From Flavobacterium sediminilitoris (GTDB taxonomy: Bacteria; Bacteroidota; Bacteroidia; Flavobacteriales; Flavobacteriaceae), in assembly GCF_023008245.1 (NCBI RefSeq), contig NZ_CP090145.1:2170001-2234000 (forward strand): a stretch of DNA of 64,000 nucleotides, read 5' to 3'. The notes under the pieces were generated by a model that saw only the letters and a program-made list of their open reading frames with translations, was not told the DNA's origin and ran no database searches. Of this stretch, positions 36,094-44,519 are shown one piece after another (within the stretch, counting starts at the first letter, position 1; each line of letters opens with the position of its first letter). The position numbers were made by a program, and so were the translations under genes.

Positions 36094-36831
36094 ATGAGTA
36101 AAATAATTGTTATTACAGGAGGAACAAGTGGAATAGGGCTAGCTTGTGCAAAATATTTAGTAAACAATAATTATCAAGTAATTATTACAGGTAGAAACGA
36201 GATGAATTTGAAATTAGCCATAGAAGAGCTGGGAGTAAATGCCTTCGGTTATAAATCAGATGCAAGTTCATTAAAAGAAATAGATCATTTAGTAAATCAA
36301 ATTAAAGAGAACCATGGTATAATTGATGGATTGTTTGTAAATGCAGGAATTTTTAAATCATTTAGTTTTGAAGATACAAACGAAGCACTATTTGATGAAA
36401 CAATGAATATTAATTTTAAAGGTGCTTTTTTTACAGTACAGAAGTTTATTCCCATTTTAAGAAATCCATCAAGTGTTGTTCTTAACACTTCAATAGCTGT
36501 TTTTAAAACATTTGTAAATACAAGTGTGTATACAGCAAGTAAAGCGGCTTTAGAATCAGTCTCTAAAGTATTAAATATAGAACTTGCGCCAAAAGGAATA
36601 AGAGTTAACGTAATTAGTCCAGGTGTAACAGAAACTCCTATTCAGAAAAAATCAGGAATGACAGATGAAGCGATTGATGGTTTATTACAACATTTTTCTA
36701 AAACATCTCCAATAGGTAGAATTGTGCAACCTACAGATATTGCTCCCATATTAGAATTTTTAGTTTCAGATCGTTCTTTAGTTTTAAGAAATGAAAAAAT
36801 TGTTATTGATGGAGGTTCAACACTTTTTTAA
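36094..36831 (+). CDS. SDR family oxidoreductase
   Basis: A 245-residue short-chain dehydrogenase/reductase. The cofactor-binding TGGTSGIG lies at residues 8-15, NAG at about 85 and the catalytic Tyr/Lys in YTASKAA; the Ser of the triad is in VVLNTSIAV. The VSPGVTETPI and final VIDGGSTLF are typical. The substrate is unknown. Control by the divergent HxlR regulator suggests a role in detoxifying quinones or aldehydes, as known for other HxlR targets, but this is inference. Confidence 0.85.
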   Translation: MSKIIVITGGTSGIGLACAKYLVNNNYQVIITGRNEMNLKLAIEELGVNAFGYKSDASSLKEIDHLVNQIKENHGIIDGLFVNAGIFKSFSFEDTNEALFDETMNINFKGAFFTVQKFIPILRNPSSVVLNTSIAVFKTFVNTSVYTASKAALESVSKVLNIELAPKGIRVNVISPGVTETPIQKKSGMTDEAIDGLLQHFSKTSPIGRIVQPTDIAPILEFLVSDRSLVLRNEKIVIDGGSTLF

Positions 36832-36849
36832 AATAATAAAATAAATTAT

Positions 36850-36884
36850 ACAAGAGAACTAAGATTTCAAATTAGTTCTCTTGT
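36850..36884. terminator. Bidirectional terminator between SDR and AraC genes
   Basis: ACAAGAGAACTAA (36850-36862) pairs perfectly with TTAGTTCTCTTGT (36872-36884) between convergent genes. Confidence 0.75.
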
Positions 36885-36894
36885 GTAATTTTAG

Positions 36895-37836
36895 TTAAAT
36901 AGGTTTCACAGGAATACAAAAATCGACAATAAATTTTCCATATTTTGGTTCTTCCGGATATGTTTCAAAATAAGGTTTGTCATCAGGTAAATAACCACTA
37001 TTTGGGAACCATTGTCCATAAATCCAATCCCATGCTTTTTGAAATTCATGTTCGGTAATTTTAAAACGACAAATTACATATTTTGCAGTTTCAATTTCCA
37101 TTTTACCTATTTCTCCATCTACTTTTGTGTCAGGAGAAACCGTAATGCACAAGCTCATTCTAAGATTATCACTAAGTGCAACATTCGGATTATCATGATA
37201 CAATACTAGATATTTAAAATCTTTTCCACCTAATAATCCTCTTGCTCCAGCCCATGAAAATAATTTGTTTCTATGGTTTTGATACAGTTCTTGATCTCCG
37301 TTATACGGACCCAAATTTCTAATATAAGCAACGGTCATTTTAGGAAGTTCTTTTATTTCTACGCTTTTGTTTATTTCCATATTTGTCCTCCATTTAATTG
37401 TTTTTGAATCAGGACAAAAGTATATCTTGAACTTGTCTTTAGGTTGTTCTATATTGCTTTCTATTTGATTTATATTGCTATTTTGAAGTTTTTCATTTTT
37501 GTATTGAGATGCTGAAGTATTAAAATAAGCTTTAAAGTTTCTTGAAAAAATTGAAATATCAGAAAATCCACATTTTAACGCAATTTCTGTGATACTCTCC
37601 TTTGGATTTGCTAAAATTAAGGATGCAGATTTTTCGAGTCGAAGACGCAAAATAAATTGAAAAGGAGTTTCTCCTACTACAGAGTGAAAAATTCTATTAA
37701 AATGAAATTTAGAGAAATTTGCAATAGAAGCAAGTTCGTCTAAAGTAATTGTCTTTTCAAGATTCAATTCAATATAGTCAAATATCTTATTGACTCTTGA
37801 AATGTATTCAGCATTTTGTTGCTTTAGATTATTCAT
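36895..37836 (-). CDS. AraC-type regulator with GyrI-like ligand-binding domain
   Basis: A 313-residue transcription factor. The AraC double HTH is at the N-terminus (residues about 10-110: EKTITLDELASIANFSKFHFNRIFHSVVGETPFQFI and ITEIALKCGFSDISIFSRNFKAYF). The C-terminal domain from about residue 155 (IKELPKMTVAYIRNLGPYNG, FCIPVKPI) is GyrI-like and binds small hydrophobic molecules in related proteins such as Rob and BmrR. Target genes are unknown. Confidence 0.85.
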   Translation of the reverse strand: MNNLKQQNAEYISRVNKIFDYIELNLEKTITLDELASIANFSKFHFNRIFHSVVGETPFQFILRLRLEKSASLILANPKESITEIALKCGFSDISIFSRNFKAYFNTSASQYKNEKLQNSNINQIESNIEQPKDKFKIYFCPDSKTIKWRTNMEINKSVEIKELPKMTVAYIRNLGPYNGDQELYQNHRNKLFSWAGARGLLGGKDFKYLVLYHDNPNVALSDNLRMSLCITVSPDTKVDGEIGKMEIETAKYVICRFKITEHEFQKAWDWIYGQWFPNSGYLPDDKPYFETYPEEPKYGKFIVDFCIPVKPI

Positions 37837-37956
37837 TGGCTTATTGCTAATAATCCAAATTTAAGCTAAAAGTGTTTAAAGGCTAATCTAAAAGTTTATT
37901 TTCTTTTAAATAGTAAGAGAAAGAATTAAGTGTTAAATAAAAACTAAGTGAAATAA

Positions 37957-37987
37957 AAAAGCCTACACATTTCTATGTAAGCTTTTC
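37957..37987 (-). terminator. Weak terminator after the 38009 gene
   Basis: AAAAGC..TACA pairs with TGTA..GCTTTT with one mismatch on each side, downstream of the 38009 gene on the minus strand. Confidence 0.5.
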
Positions 37988-38008
37988 AAATTGTATTTTA
38001 TTGATATA

Positions 38009-38200
38009 TTATTTCTGTTTAACAAGATTATCAGGTACAACTTCCCAAGTGTTGCATCTAAGTCTCCTTTTAAAAGTATTAAAAAGATCATTTTTGCTAA
38101 AATCTTGATTTGGAAAATACTCTTTTAAAGTAGTAGTTAAAGCTTGCTTTATTTCGTCATCAAGATGATCAATTATTCCTTCAATTTTTACTGTAGTCAT
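38009..38200 (-). CDS. Small hypothetical protein
   Basis: A 63-residue protein (MTTVKIEGIIDHLDDEIKQ at the start, NTFKRRLRCNTWEVVPDNLV at the end) with no membrane segment. No family recognised. It is followed by a weak terminator and is the first of a run of same-strand small genes with long spacers. Confidence 0.45.
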   Translation of the reverse strand: MTTVKIEGIIDHLDDEIKQALTTTLKEYFPNQDFSKNDLFNTFKRRLRCNTWEVVPDNLVKQK

Positions 38201-38550
38201 GTTATTCTTTTTTTAAAATTAAGTGTTTGTATGTCAAATATAAGGAATATAAAATGGTTATAGATTTAATTATAGTTTTATTATGATAACTTTTTATTTG
38301 AAGTTAAACTTATTCTAGAATAATTAATTGTAGAATTTCTTTTTAATTGTGATATTTAATATAATGGTGTTAAAACTTTATATTTAACTGTAAACTTTAC
38401 TAAAGATCATATCTTTTTCATGTTTTTGAGTCGTTCTATTAATGACTATTAAATTTAAATACAAGTGTTTGTTTTAACTCAAAAAAAGACATACCTCTTT
38501 TAAATCACTTTAAAAGAGGTTGTGCAAACCACTATTGTTAGTAACAAGAT
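38201..38550. other. Intergenic spacer with a terminator hairpin and a repeat shared with 41190-41285
   Basis: About 350 AT-rich bases. ACCTCTTTTAAA (38493-38504) pairs with TTTAAAAGAGGT (38509-38520), a terminator for the gene at 38551. The stretch from 38495 to 38547 (CTC..TTAAATCAC.. then GGTTGTGCAA.. and ATTGTTAgTAACA) recurs in diverged form near 41190-41285. Confidence 0.5.
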
Positions 38551-39336
38551 TTATTTATTAGAGCTGTAAGATTGAATAATTTTATATAAGATGGGCTGAG
38601 CACCAACATTATTTACATAAAAATTGTCGAGCACATATTTTTTAAATGTTTTCTTAAAAATTAATGAAGGTAAAATATCTAAGTATTTATCCCATCTACA
38701 ATGATTGATAATCGAGTATTTAGCAGTTTTATTATCTAAAGGAAGTAATAATGTTGAGTTATCCAAATTTGTTTCTTTTTCAAACCAACCTGCAGTATAT
38801 TCCCATACACTTAGGTTTTGTTCTATATTTAATGCAGAGAAATAATTGAAAAGGAACACACCCTTTTTTTTATGATTAACATTGTGAATCCTTCTAATAT
38901 TCAACGCAGGTGTAATGACTGTAAAATTAGAGATTTCTTGTATGTTGTCTATCATTAATTTAAAAGTGACATTGTTTTTTATTTCATCATATATTTTTTC
39001 TGAATGCATTTCAATCAATATTACAAAGTCAAATTTTGCTAAATGTATTTTACTACTATTTTCTTGAACATATTTACCTATTCCAGGAGGAATCATGGTT
39101 GCCTGAAAAAGACTAATTTCATTGATTCCTTTTATTTTTCCTAAATCGCTACACCAAGTTTTACAATTTGCAATTAGTTTTTTCTTTTTTGAACTAGTTG
39201 TTATAAAAAACGGGGTTGCTTTTTCATCAATTTCAGCTGCAATATGAATGTAATTTGATGTTGAAGGTGTTATTAAAGAAACCTTCTTATAATTTAGATG
39301 TTTATTAACCAACTTTATATTTAAGTCTTTAGTCAT
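38551..39336 (-). CDS. Hypothetical protein
   Basis: A 261-residue protein without signal peptide or membrane helices. Visible stretches are SLITPSTSNYIHIAAEID, TTSSKKKKLIANCKTWCSDLG, YVQENSSKIHLAKFDFVILIEMHS and the C-terminal KKYVLDNFYVNNVGAQPILYKII. The pattern suggests an alpha/beta fold with two related halves, but I do not recognise a family. The Crp/Fnr regulator gene lies 75 bases upstream on the same strand and could control it. Confidence 0.5.
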   Translation of the reverse strand: MTKDLNIKLVNKHLNYKKVSLITPSTSNYIHIAAEIDEKATPFFITTSSKKKKLIANCKTWCSDLGKIKGINEISLFQATMIPPGIGKYVQENSSKIHLAKFDFVILIEMHSEKIYDEIKNNVTFKLMIDNIQEISNFTVITPALNIRRIHNVNHKKKGVFLFNYFSALNIEQNLSVWEYTAGWFEKETNLDNSTLLLPLDNKTAKYSIINHCRWDKYLDILPSLIFKKTFKKYVLDNFYVNNVGAQPILYKIIQSYSSNK

Positions 39337-39411
39337 TTTGTTATTTTTTAAAGTTATGATTACAAAATTCTATATTAACTATTGTAATTCATTTAACAAA
39401 TGATAAAAACG

Positions 39412-39975
39412 TTATTTAATAGCTCTTATTCTGCTTAAGGAAACCTGAGTAATGCCTAAATAATTAGCTAAATCTCCTAAACTGATTCTTTCTAATAATT
39501 TTGGATTTTGAGCTCTAAAATTAGAATATCTTTTTGTTGCATCCTCTTCTAAAATCTCACTAATCCGCTTCATCATGTTTAGGTTTGCTATTGTCATAAA
39601 TTTTCGAAAAAATGTTTCTAATCTATGATGTTTAAGACAGAGTTGTTCAAATTCAAGAAAAGAAAAAGAGTAGTACTCCGTATCTTCAATAGCAACTATT
39701 TCATATTTGGAATGTTTTTTATGGACGTAGCTTTCAATATCTGCGAATAAGATATTTTCTTCAAAAAAACGCATTATAAATTCTTTGCCATTTCCATTAA
39801 AGCAAAGTTTAACAATTCCCTTCTTTATAAAAAAAAGTTCTTTCGAGTGGGAATTACTATCGGCTAAATATTCGTTTTTTTTTACACTTTTTGTTTTTAA
39901 TATTGAATTTAAGTCGGCTGATGAAATCTCATCTAGTGTAGATATTTTATTACAAAATTCAATAAGTTCATTCAT
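39412..39975 (-). CDS. Crp/Fnr family transcriptional regulator
   Basis: A 187-residue regulator. The cyclic-nucleotide-binding-like beta-roll spans residues about 25-115 (VKKNEYLADSNSHSKELFFIKKGIVKLCFNGNGKEFIMRFFEE), followed by a C-terminal HTH (LERISLGDLANYLGITQVSLSRIRAI). Cysteines of an FNR-type iron-sulfur cluster are not evident. The C-terminus stops soon after the HTH, as is common for this group in Bacteroidota. Its targets are unknown; the neighbouring 38551 gene is a candidate. Confidence 0.82.
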   Translation of the reverse strand: MNELIEFCNKISTLDEISSADLNSILKTKSVKKNEYLADSNSHSKELFFIKKGIVKLCFNGNGKEFIMRFFEENILFADIESYVHKKHSKYEIVAIEDTEYYSFSFLEFEQLCLKHHRLETFFRKFMTIANLNMMKRISEILEEDATKRYSNFRAQNPKLLERISLGDLANYLGITQVSLSRIRAIK

Positions 39976-40176
39976 ATATTATCTATCTTGTTGCTAATGT
40001 GGTTGTGTATGATTAGTGGCATGTTTTTAAGTATTAAAGTTAGTAAATAAAATACAGATAAAAAGTTCAAGAAGGCCTTCGTAAGAAAGTTAAAACTAGC
40101 CATTAATTATGTACGGTTTTTATTTCGTCCATTTATATTGTTCCATTATTTCATTCAATATGGCCTTTATTGGTCA

Positions 40177-40505
40177 TCAACTTTCATGTAAAGTCTCCAA
40201 TCTAGAATCAGCAATAGGCTTTCCGTTTCGTAAAGATTCTATAACATCTTTTGGTACTTTTGTCATTTTCATTTTCCAACTATGAACAGCCATACAATAA
40301 GGGCTATTATCTTCATAACTTACTGTCATTTTACAATTTGACCTTTTAAAAAAAACTAAACTAGATTTTCCAAGAAACAAATCAAATGATTGATTATAAG
40401 CTTTGTATATGGATGGAGAAATAGCAAGTATTTTATCTAAAGCTTTTTTAATAATTCCTTAGATTCTTCTGGTGCTGTTTTTGTCGTGTGTTTTGTGAAT
40501 TTCAT
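40177..40505 (-). pseudogene. Frameshifted and truncated AhpD/carboxymuconolactone decarboxylase-like gene
   Basis: The frame opens at ATG 40505 (MKFTKHTTKTAPEESKELL), then a run of six A on the minus strand (T at 40444-40449) shifts it; one more A would join it to the downstream frame (KKALDKILAISPSIYKAYNQSFDLFLGK) ending at 40177. The C-terminal part (YCMAVHSW, KVPKDVIESLRNGKPIAD) resembles the CxxCxxxH region of AhpD-like proteins, but the first redox Cys is lost and the C-terminus is short. It is therefore a decaying gene. The homopolymer could also be a sequencing error, but the missing Cys and end still argue for decay. Confidence 0.6.
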
Positions 40506-40600
40506 TCATAATTATTTTTTTAAGCTTGTGTATAATGGTTGGTATAACTGACAGTTATCGGCTTTAAATTACTTAATCTTTTGGTTTTGAATTAGCGTTA

Positions 40601-40645
40601 GTAATTCCGATTAGGTTCGGATATAGTCGAATCTGCCGTAATTAC
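40601..40645. repeat. Imperfect palindrome in the spacer of a possible cassette region
   Basis: GTAATT (40601-40606) and AATTAC (40640-40645) are the outer arms of a longer imperfect stem with inner TTCG/CGAA pairing. A second palindrome, ATAACTGACAGTTAT, lies at 40544-40558. The arrangement resembles recombination or cassette-type spacers. Confidence 0.4.
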
Positions 40646-40673
40646 GATTATACATTGTTGTAGTACGCTTTTT

Positions 40674-41018
40674 CTATTTGGTCAAAGTATAAGTAGTAAT
40701 GACTAAACCATCACCACTACCACTTGAAACAGAATGGAGTTTTAACCCAGTTGAAATTAATGAATTTATGTGTTTATTAATCGTCAGCAGATTGATGGTT
40801 AAATCTTTTGGTGATAGTTTTTCTAAATCAACTTTCTCTATTTTACCATCTGGGTAAATGGTTGTCATTCTACTGTCCCACGGTCCATTTATTCCTTCTG
40901 TTATGCGAACGGTAGTGAGTTTATTCTCAATTTGATCATTTTGTGAGAATCCATAAGCAAAAATTGATAGTATTCCAATAAAAGAAAGTATCATTAGTGG
41001 TCTTGCTAGTTTTTTCAT
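40674..41018 (-). CDS. Hypothetical secreted protein
   Basis: A 114-residue protein with an N-terminal hydrophobic segment (LMILSFIGILSIFAYGF) that could be a signal peptide or anchor. The remainder (RITEGINGPWDSRMTTIYPDGKIEKVDLEKL) has no recognised family. It lies in the group of same-strand genes with structured spacers. Confidence 0.45.
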   Translation of the reverse strand: MKKLARPLMILSFIGILSIFAYGFSQNDQIENKLTTVRITEGINGPWDSRMTTIYPDGKIEKVDLEKLSPKDLTINLLTINKHINSLISTGLKLHSVSSGSGDGLVITTYTLTK

Positions 41019-41850
41019 GTTTAGGTAAGGTTATGATTGTTTTCAAATGTTTGCCAACGTCAGTTAGTCTAAAAACCTTCGGATGTATTATATATTTATT
41101 TAAAATTAAAGTAAAAATAGCTGATTTAAGCTACATAAGAAAACTTTTTTAGATGTAATGTTTTCGTCTTTACAAAAAAATAAATCTCGTTTAAATCACG
41201 TAAAAAAGGTTGTTTTTACTAATTATTAAAAAAATTAGTCGTAGAGAGGTGTTGTGCAACAGTTACGATTGTTAATAACAGTTATATTAAAAAATAAATC
41301 AACTTTACGTTCAACTCTTTTAGGTCTTCTAAATTGGATTAAAAAGGGAGGGATTTCTTGTCATTACAATTAAAGTAGCTAATTCTGTTTTATTTAAATC
41401 ATTCAGATCTTTTTTTAAAATAAAATTTAGCGGCTGCTTTTATACCAATTTAATTGTAAAGAAAACCATAATTTTTCAATATTCAATTCAACTGCTCAAT
41501 TGAAGTAGTTTTACTTTCTAATTTGAAGGCTAAAGAATAATCTGGTTTTAAAATCTTCTAAAATATTTTGTTTTTTGAGTATTTGATAAATAATAAATTA
41601 GCCACTCAAGTGCTTATAGGATTGTTATTTTGTGCATGAACAATTGAATTAGTTAGATAATTGATTACTCCGATATCTAGAGAGTTATAAGTACTCTTGT
41701 TATATAACTTATAAAATTCGACTGTGAGTTTTGAAGATTTTTTTATTTCTGTTGTAAATAATTTTAAATGATTCTTGTTGTAATAAATTTTCCAAAAATT
41801 TGATAAAATCAAGCACAGGCCACTGAGGTTAACTAGCTGTTATACACAGT
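41019..41850. other. Long intergenic region with decayed repeats
   Basis: About 830 bases with no reliable gene; a 68-codon open frame at 41606-41812 has no recognisable product. The stretch 41190-41285 repeats, with an insertion of about 40 bases, the motif seen at 38495-38547 and ends in TTGTGCAACAGTTACGATTG followed by TTAATAACAG. CTGTTATACACAG lies at 41837-41849. Confidence 0.45.
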
Positions 41851-42402
41851 TTATTTAATCCTTTCCCAACCGTTTAATGTTTTTCTATAGTAATAAAAAT
41901 TATCTAATCCAGTTCCGCAATACAGAAAAGGTTTGTAATGATAATCTTCTATTACAGCAATTTTTGTTTTCGGGTTGTAAATAGGATAGGAGACATTATG
42001 TATATATTCATTATTAAATTTAGTACTCCACAACTTCTCCAAATCAATTGAATCGTTTTCTCTGAAAAATGAATCAAATTCTTTACAATCTATTACTCTT
42101 ATGTTTTTTATATTATTAATTTTCCAATATTCTTTTGAGAATACAGGAATCGAAATTTTTCTAAATGGCATATTTACAATAGAGTCAGTTCCGAAATATG
42201 TGTGTTGATATTCGGGTTTTTTAAGAATTCTATTATTCAAATAAATTATAGAATGTGAATCGTATTGATTTAATTGTTCAAGAAAGTATGTATTTATTAA
42301 TTCGTACGCATCTTCTTCAGAAAATTTAGAAATGTTTTTCCGCTTATTATCTTTACAGCTAAAAAGTAATAATAAAACAAATATGACTGTTAGTTTTTTC
42401 AA
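41851..42402 (-). CDS. Hypothetical lipoprotein
   Basis: A 183-residue predicted lipoprotein: the N-terminus ends in LLLLFSC, with the lipidated Cys at residue 16. The body contains conserved-looking aromatic stretches (NAYELINTYFLEQL-like helix, PVFSKEYWKINNIKNIRVI, YHYKPFLYCGTGLDNFYYY). No family is recognised. It is the last chromosomal gene before the integration site. Confidence 0.55.
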   Translation of the reverse strand: MKKLTVIFVLLLLFSCKDNKRKNISKFSEEDAYELINTYFLEQLNQYDSHSIIYLNNRILKKPEYQHTYFGTDSIVNMPFRKISIPVFSKEYWKINNIKNIRVIDCKEFDSFFRENDSIDLEKLWSTKFNNEYIHNVSYPIYNPKTKIAVIEDYHYKPFLYCGTGLDNFYYYRKTLNGWERIK

Positions 42403-42569
42403 ATTGTGTACAACTCTTAGTATACGAATATTTTTAAGCGTTTTTTGTTTAATTTATTTGATATTTAAAATGGTAATGCGTTAAAAAATATCATTTTATA
42501 AGTAGTATCAAATCTAATAAATATTTATAACATATTAAGGGATTAATAATTCTTTGAATAAATAGTATA

Positions 42570-42788
42570 TCAGTCCGATTTTCTTATTAATTTTTGTTTT
42601 TTGTAATGCTTGTCTGGAAATTTGTTAATCTTGTTTGTATATTGACTATCGTATTGACCTTCAAATAAATATTCTTTTGGGTTGTATGTTCTGTAATATT
42701 CGCACAATTGTTTTAGTACATTTTGCAGTAAATTGACATATCTGTTTTTTTCTCTTTTGCTTTTTTTGTAGTAATGGTAATTAAAGTA
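42570..42788 (-). pseudogene. Tyrosine recombinase relic
   Basis: An in-frame stretch of about 72 codons reads YYKKSKREKNRYVNLL, then QLCEYYRTYNPKEYLFEGQ, before a TGA at 42570-42572; a TAG closes it upstream. KxKxRYVxL and PKEYLFEGQ are typical of the catalytic domain of flavobacterial tyrosine recombinases. The catalytic HxxR and Tyr regions are gone. It is a remnant of an earlier integrase, about 95 bases left of the att site. Confidence 0.65.
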
Positions 42789-42834
42789 CTAGAGTTTAAA
42801 AAAAGAAAAAGGTTTTGATGTAAAAAAGATATAA

Positions 42835-42877
42835 ATTAAAAAACCCTTATGTCTTTATTTAAAAGGATAAGGGTTTT
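42835..42877 (-). terminator. Strong hairpin directly left of att copy A
   Basis: AAAACCCTTAT (about 42839-42850) pairs with ATAAGGGTTTT (42868-42877) and, on the minus strand, ends in a T run. It is placed like the terminator of a minus-strand tRNA gene whose 3' end would be the att core. Confidence 0.65.
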
Positions 42878-42882
42878 TGTTT

Positions 42883-42895
42883 GTGACCTCGACAG
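42883..42895. repeat. Attachment site copy A (left end of element 1)
   Basis: GTGACCTCGACAG, the core shared with 53593 and 63570. Copies A and B share the longer TTGTGACCTCGACAGG (42881-42896). Flanks of the three copies differ otherwise. Confidence 0.8.
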
Positions 42896-42958
42896 GTTAG
42901 AAACATACTTATAAGAAGCGGAGTAGCAAGAGAAACAAGGGGTGAGTTGGTTTTTGTT

Positions 42959-42977
42959 GAGGTAACTCTGGGGGTAA
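42959..42977 (+). repeat. Element 1 end repeat, left copy
   Basis: GAGGTAACTCTGGGGGTAA, matching GGGGTAACAATGGGGGTAA at 53469-53487. A candidate arm-type binding site for the element integrase. Confidence 0.65.
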
Positions 42978-43433
42978 TTTGAGTAATTTGAGTAATTTGA
43001 GTGAAAAAATAATAACAATTTTTTCTTTTTTAATCTGGTAGAAGTGAAGTCTAATATAGACGATTTTAGCAATTAAAATTTTTACTTTAATACAAGTTAA
43101 TAAATTACGATTTGATTCTCTTAAATTTATTGTTTAGCATATGAATATTGGCTTTGCTATTTATTTATATGTTATAAAAAAATAATAAAGGAAGGTAATT
43201 ATGCTCTATTTATAGTTTATTATATGATTTGGTAATATTTATTTTTTTTAAAAATGTCTTACTTGTTGTATATGTAAGATTTGGTTGCTTTTGATATGAA
43301 ATAATATGGTCGCCGAAAAAAAAATCGCTGTTAGTATATAGAGATATTGTATATTGATTTTATATGAGGTTATACTCTTATTTTAGATATAGATTACCTT
43401 TATTATTTAAAGAAGGAATTAAATTTTATAAAA

Positions 43434-43466
43434 AAAACAGGATATCTTAAAATTTGATACCCTGTT
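43434..43466 (-). terminator. Terminator of the element 1 replication gene
   Basis: AAACAGG..ATATC pairs with GATA..CCTGTTT, 13 bases beyond the stop codon at 43479 on the minus strand. Confidence 0.65.
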
Positions 43467-43478
43467 TCTTGTTATTTT

Positions 43479-44519
43479 TCAGACAATTAGTTTCTGCTTA
43501 GAAAGAATTAACTGTTCTAAAAATTCTTTGTTACTTGTTTTATTATGGACACGCCACTTTTCTAGATTCTTTTTAAATGCATTTTTTACAGCATACTTTT
43601 TTTTAGGATTATTTATAATAGCTAAATCTATGTATGCGTTCATTTTTTGCATTGTAATTAATTCTGCATATTTAGAGCTAGTAAATTCTACAAAATCTTT
43701 AGGAGTTAAGTTTTTTAGCATTATTATCTCTTCTATAGAAATATCTTCGTTGACTTCTATATTAAGCATTTGCGCTACCCAATAATTTAAAACATCAGTA
43801 CTATTTTCCAATAAAGCTTTTAAGTTATACATATGCTTGTTAGCAAATTCAACACCAGCTCTTTTTGTTATTTTTAATTCTAACCGAAGAAAGAAAAATT
43901 TTTCAGATAGTTTATTGTAAACATTCTTAGAAATCTGGTTGTTATCGAACATTTTTTGTAAAACGTCATAGCAAATAACACCTATATTTTCTCCATTAAA
44001 ATAAACACTACTGCAATTGTCGAAATGGCCATATTTTTTAAAATCTCTGTGACTACTTAGTTTTTGCAATAATAATTTATAATCTGAATCTATTTTAAAT
44101 GTAATACCTAATTCTATTCGATAGATTTTGTATTGTAATAATTCTTCAAAATGAATGCCTAATATTTCTGATAAAATATTTAAACAGTCTAACAAACTTT
44201 CAGAATTAAAATCTTGCGTTGAATTAATGCCAAAATACCATTTTCTTAGACTATTTGTTATTCTTACTCTATAGAGTGTTTTAAAATGTAGAAATTCTAA
44301 TCTTAGAAAAGCTTTTTTGGATTTCTCCTTTTTAGGGTAATTTTCTTTAGAATGATTTTCTTTATAAATTTTTAAAATTGCTCTAGTATGATTTTCGTGA
44401 TGATGGTTATAGCTTTTAATAGATACTCTCTTAGAGTTTTTTTCTAATATTCCATCTAAATTTAATGGGCAACGATTATGAAAATCGTTGCCTATTCTAA
44501 GATTATCTAAGCCTACCAT
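43479..44519 (-). CDS. Replication initiation protein, gene II/X family-like
   Basis: A 346-residue protein matching a counterpart in element 2 (59411-60448). Shared features in order are a basic N-terminus, SLRKWYFGIN (versus SLKKWYFNGN), a helical stretch GIHFEELLQYKIYRIELGITF (versus GISYDDMLQGRNTKIESGVTI), a SSVYFNGE / TTLYFRGK strand and RLELKI / RFEVKV. This pattern resembles replication proteins of filamentous phages and related plasmids (gene II/X). The catalytic Tyr is not assigned. Its start overlaps the upstream HTH gene by 17 bases. Confidence 0.6.
   Translation of the reverse strand: MVGLDNLRIGNDFHNRCPLNLDGILEKNSKRVSIKSYNHHHENHTRAILKIYKENHSKENYPKKEKSKKAFLRLEFLHFKTLYRVRITNSLRKWYFGINSTQDFNSESLLDCLNILSEILGIHFEELLQYKIYRIELGITFKIDSDYKLLLQKLSSHRDFKKYGHFDNCSSVYFNGENIGVICYDVLQKMFDNNQISKNVYNKLSEKFFFLRLELKITKRAGVEFANKHMYNLKALLENSTDVLNYWVAQMLNIEVNEDISIEEIIMLKNLTPKDFVEFTSSKYAELITMQKMNAYIDLAIINNPKKKYAVKNAFKKNLEKWRVHNKTSNKEFLEQLILSKQKLIV

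Larger units (their letters stand above)
42896..43478. other. Left end of element 1: end repeat, short tandem repeats and spacer
   Basis: This 580-base stretch holds the end repeat GAGGTAACTCTGGGGGTAA (42959-42977), three tandem GTAATTTGA units (about 42974-43000), a TCGCCG motif at 43310 and the terminator of the replication gene. The short reading frame at 42836-43072 is an artefact of the tandem repeats. Confidence 0.55.

Noticed and set aside
38551..39336. A named enzyme family for the 261-residue protein
   Set aside because: Motifs looked weakly like several alpha/beta families but no catalytic signature could be pointed to.
41606..41812. A 68-codon open frame on the minus strand
   Set aside because: AT-rich low-complexity composition, no start signal and no recognisable domain; treated as intergenic.
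42883..42895. A dif site for XerCD as the integration site
   Set aside because: The core lacks the 28-base XerC/XerD-arm structure of dif, and both elements carry their own integrases.
42836..43072. A 78-codon open frame on the minus strand over att copy A
   Set aside because: It spans a terminator hairpin, the att core and 9-base tandem repeats, giving repeats of SNY; there is no family match or start signal.
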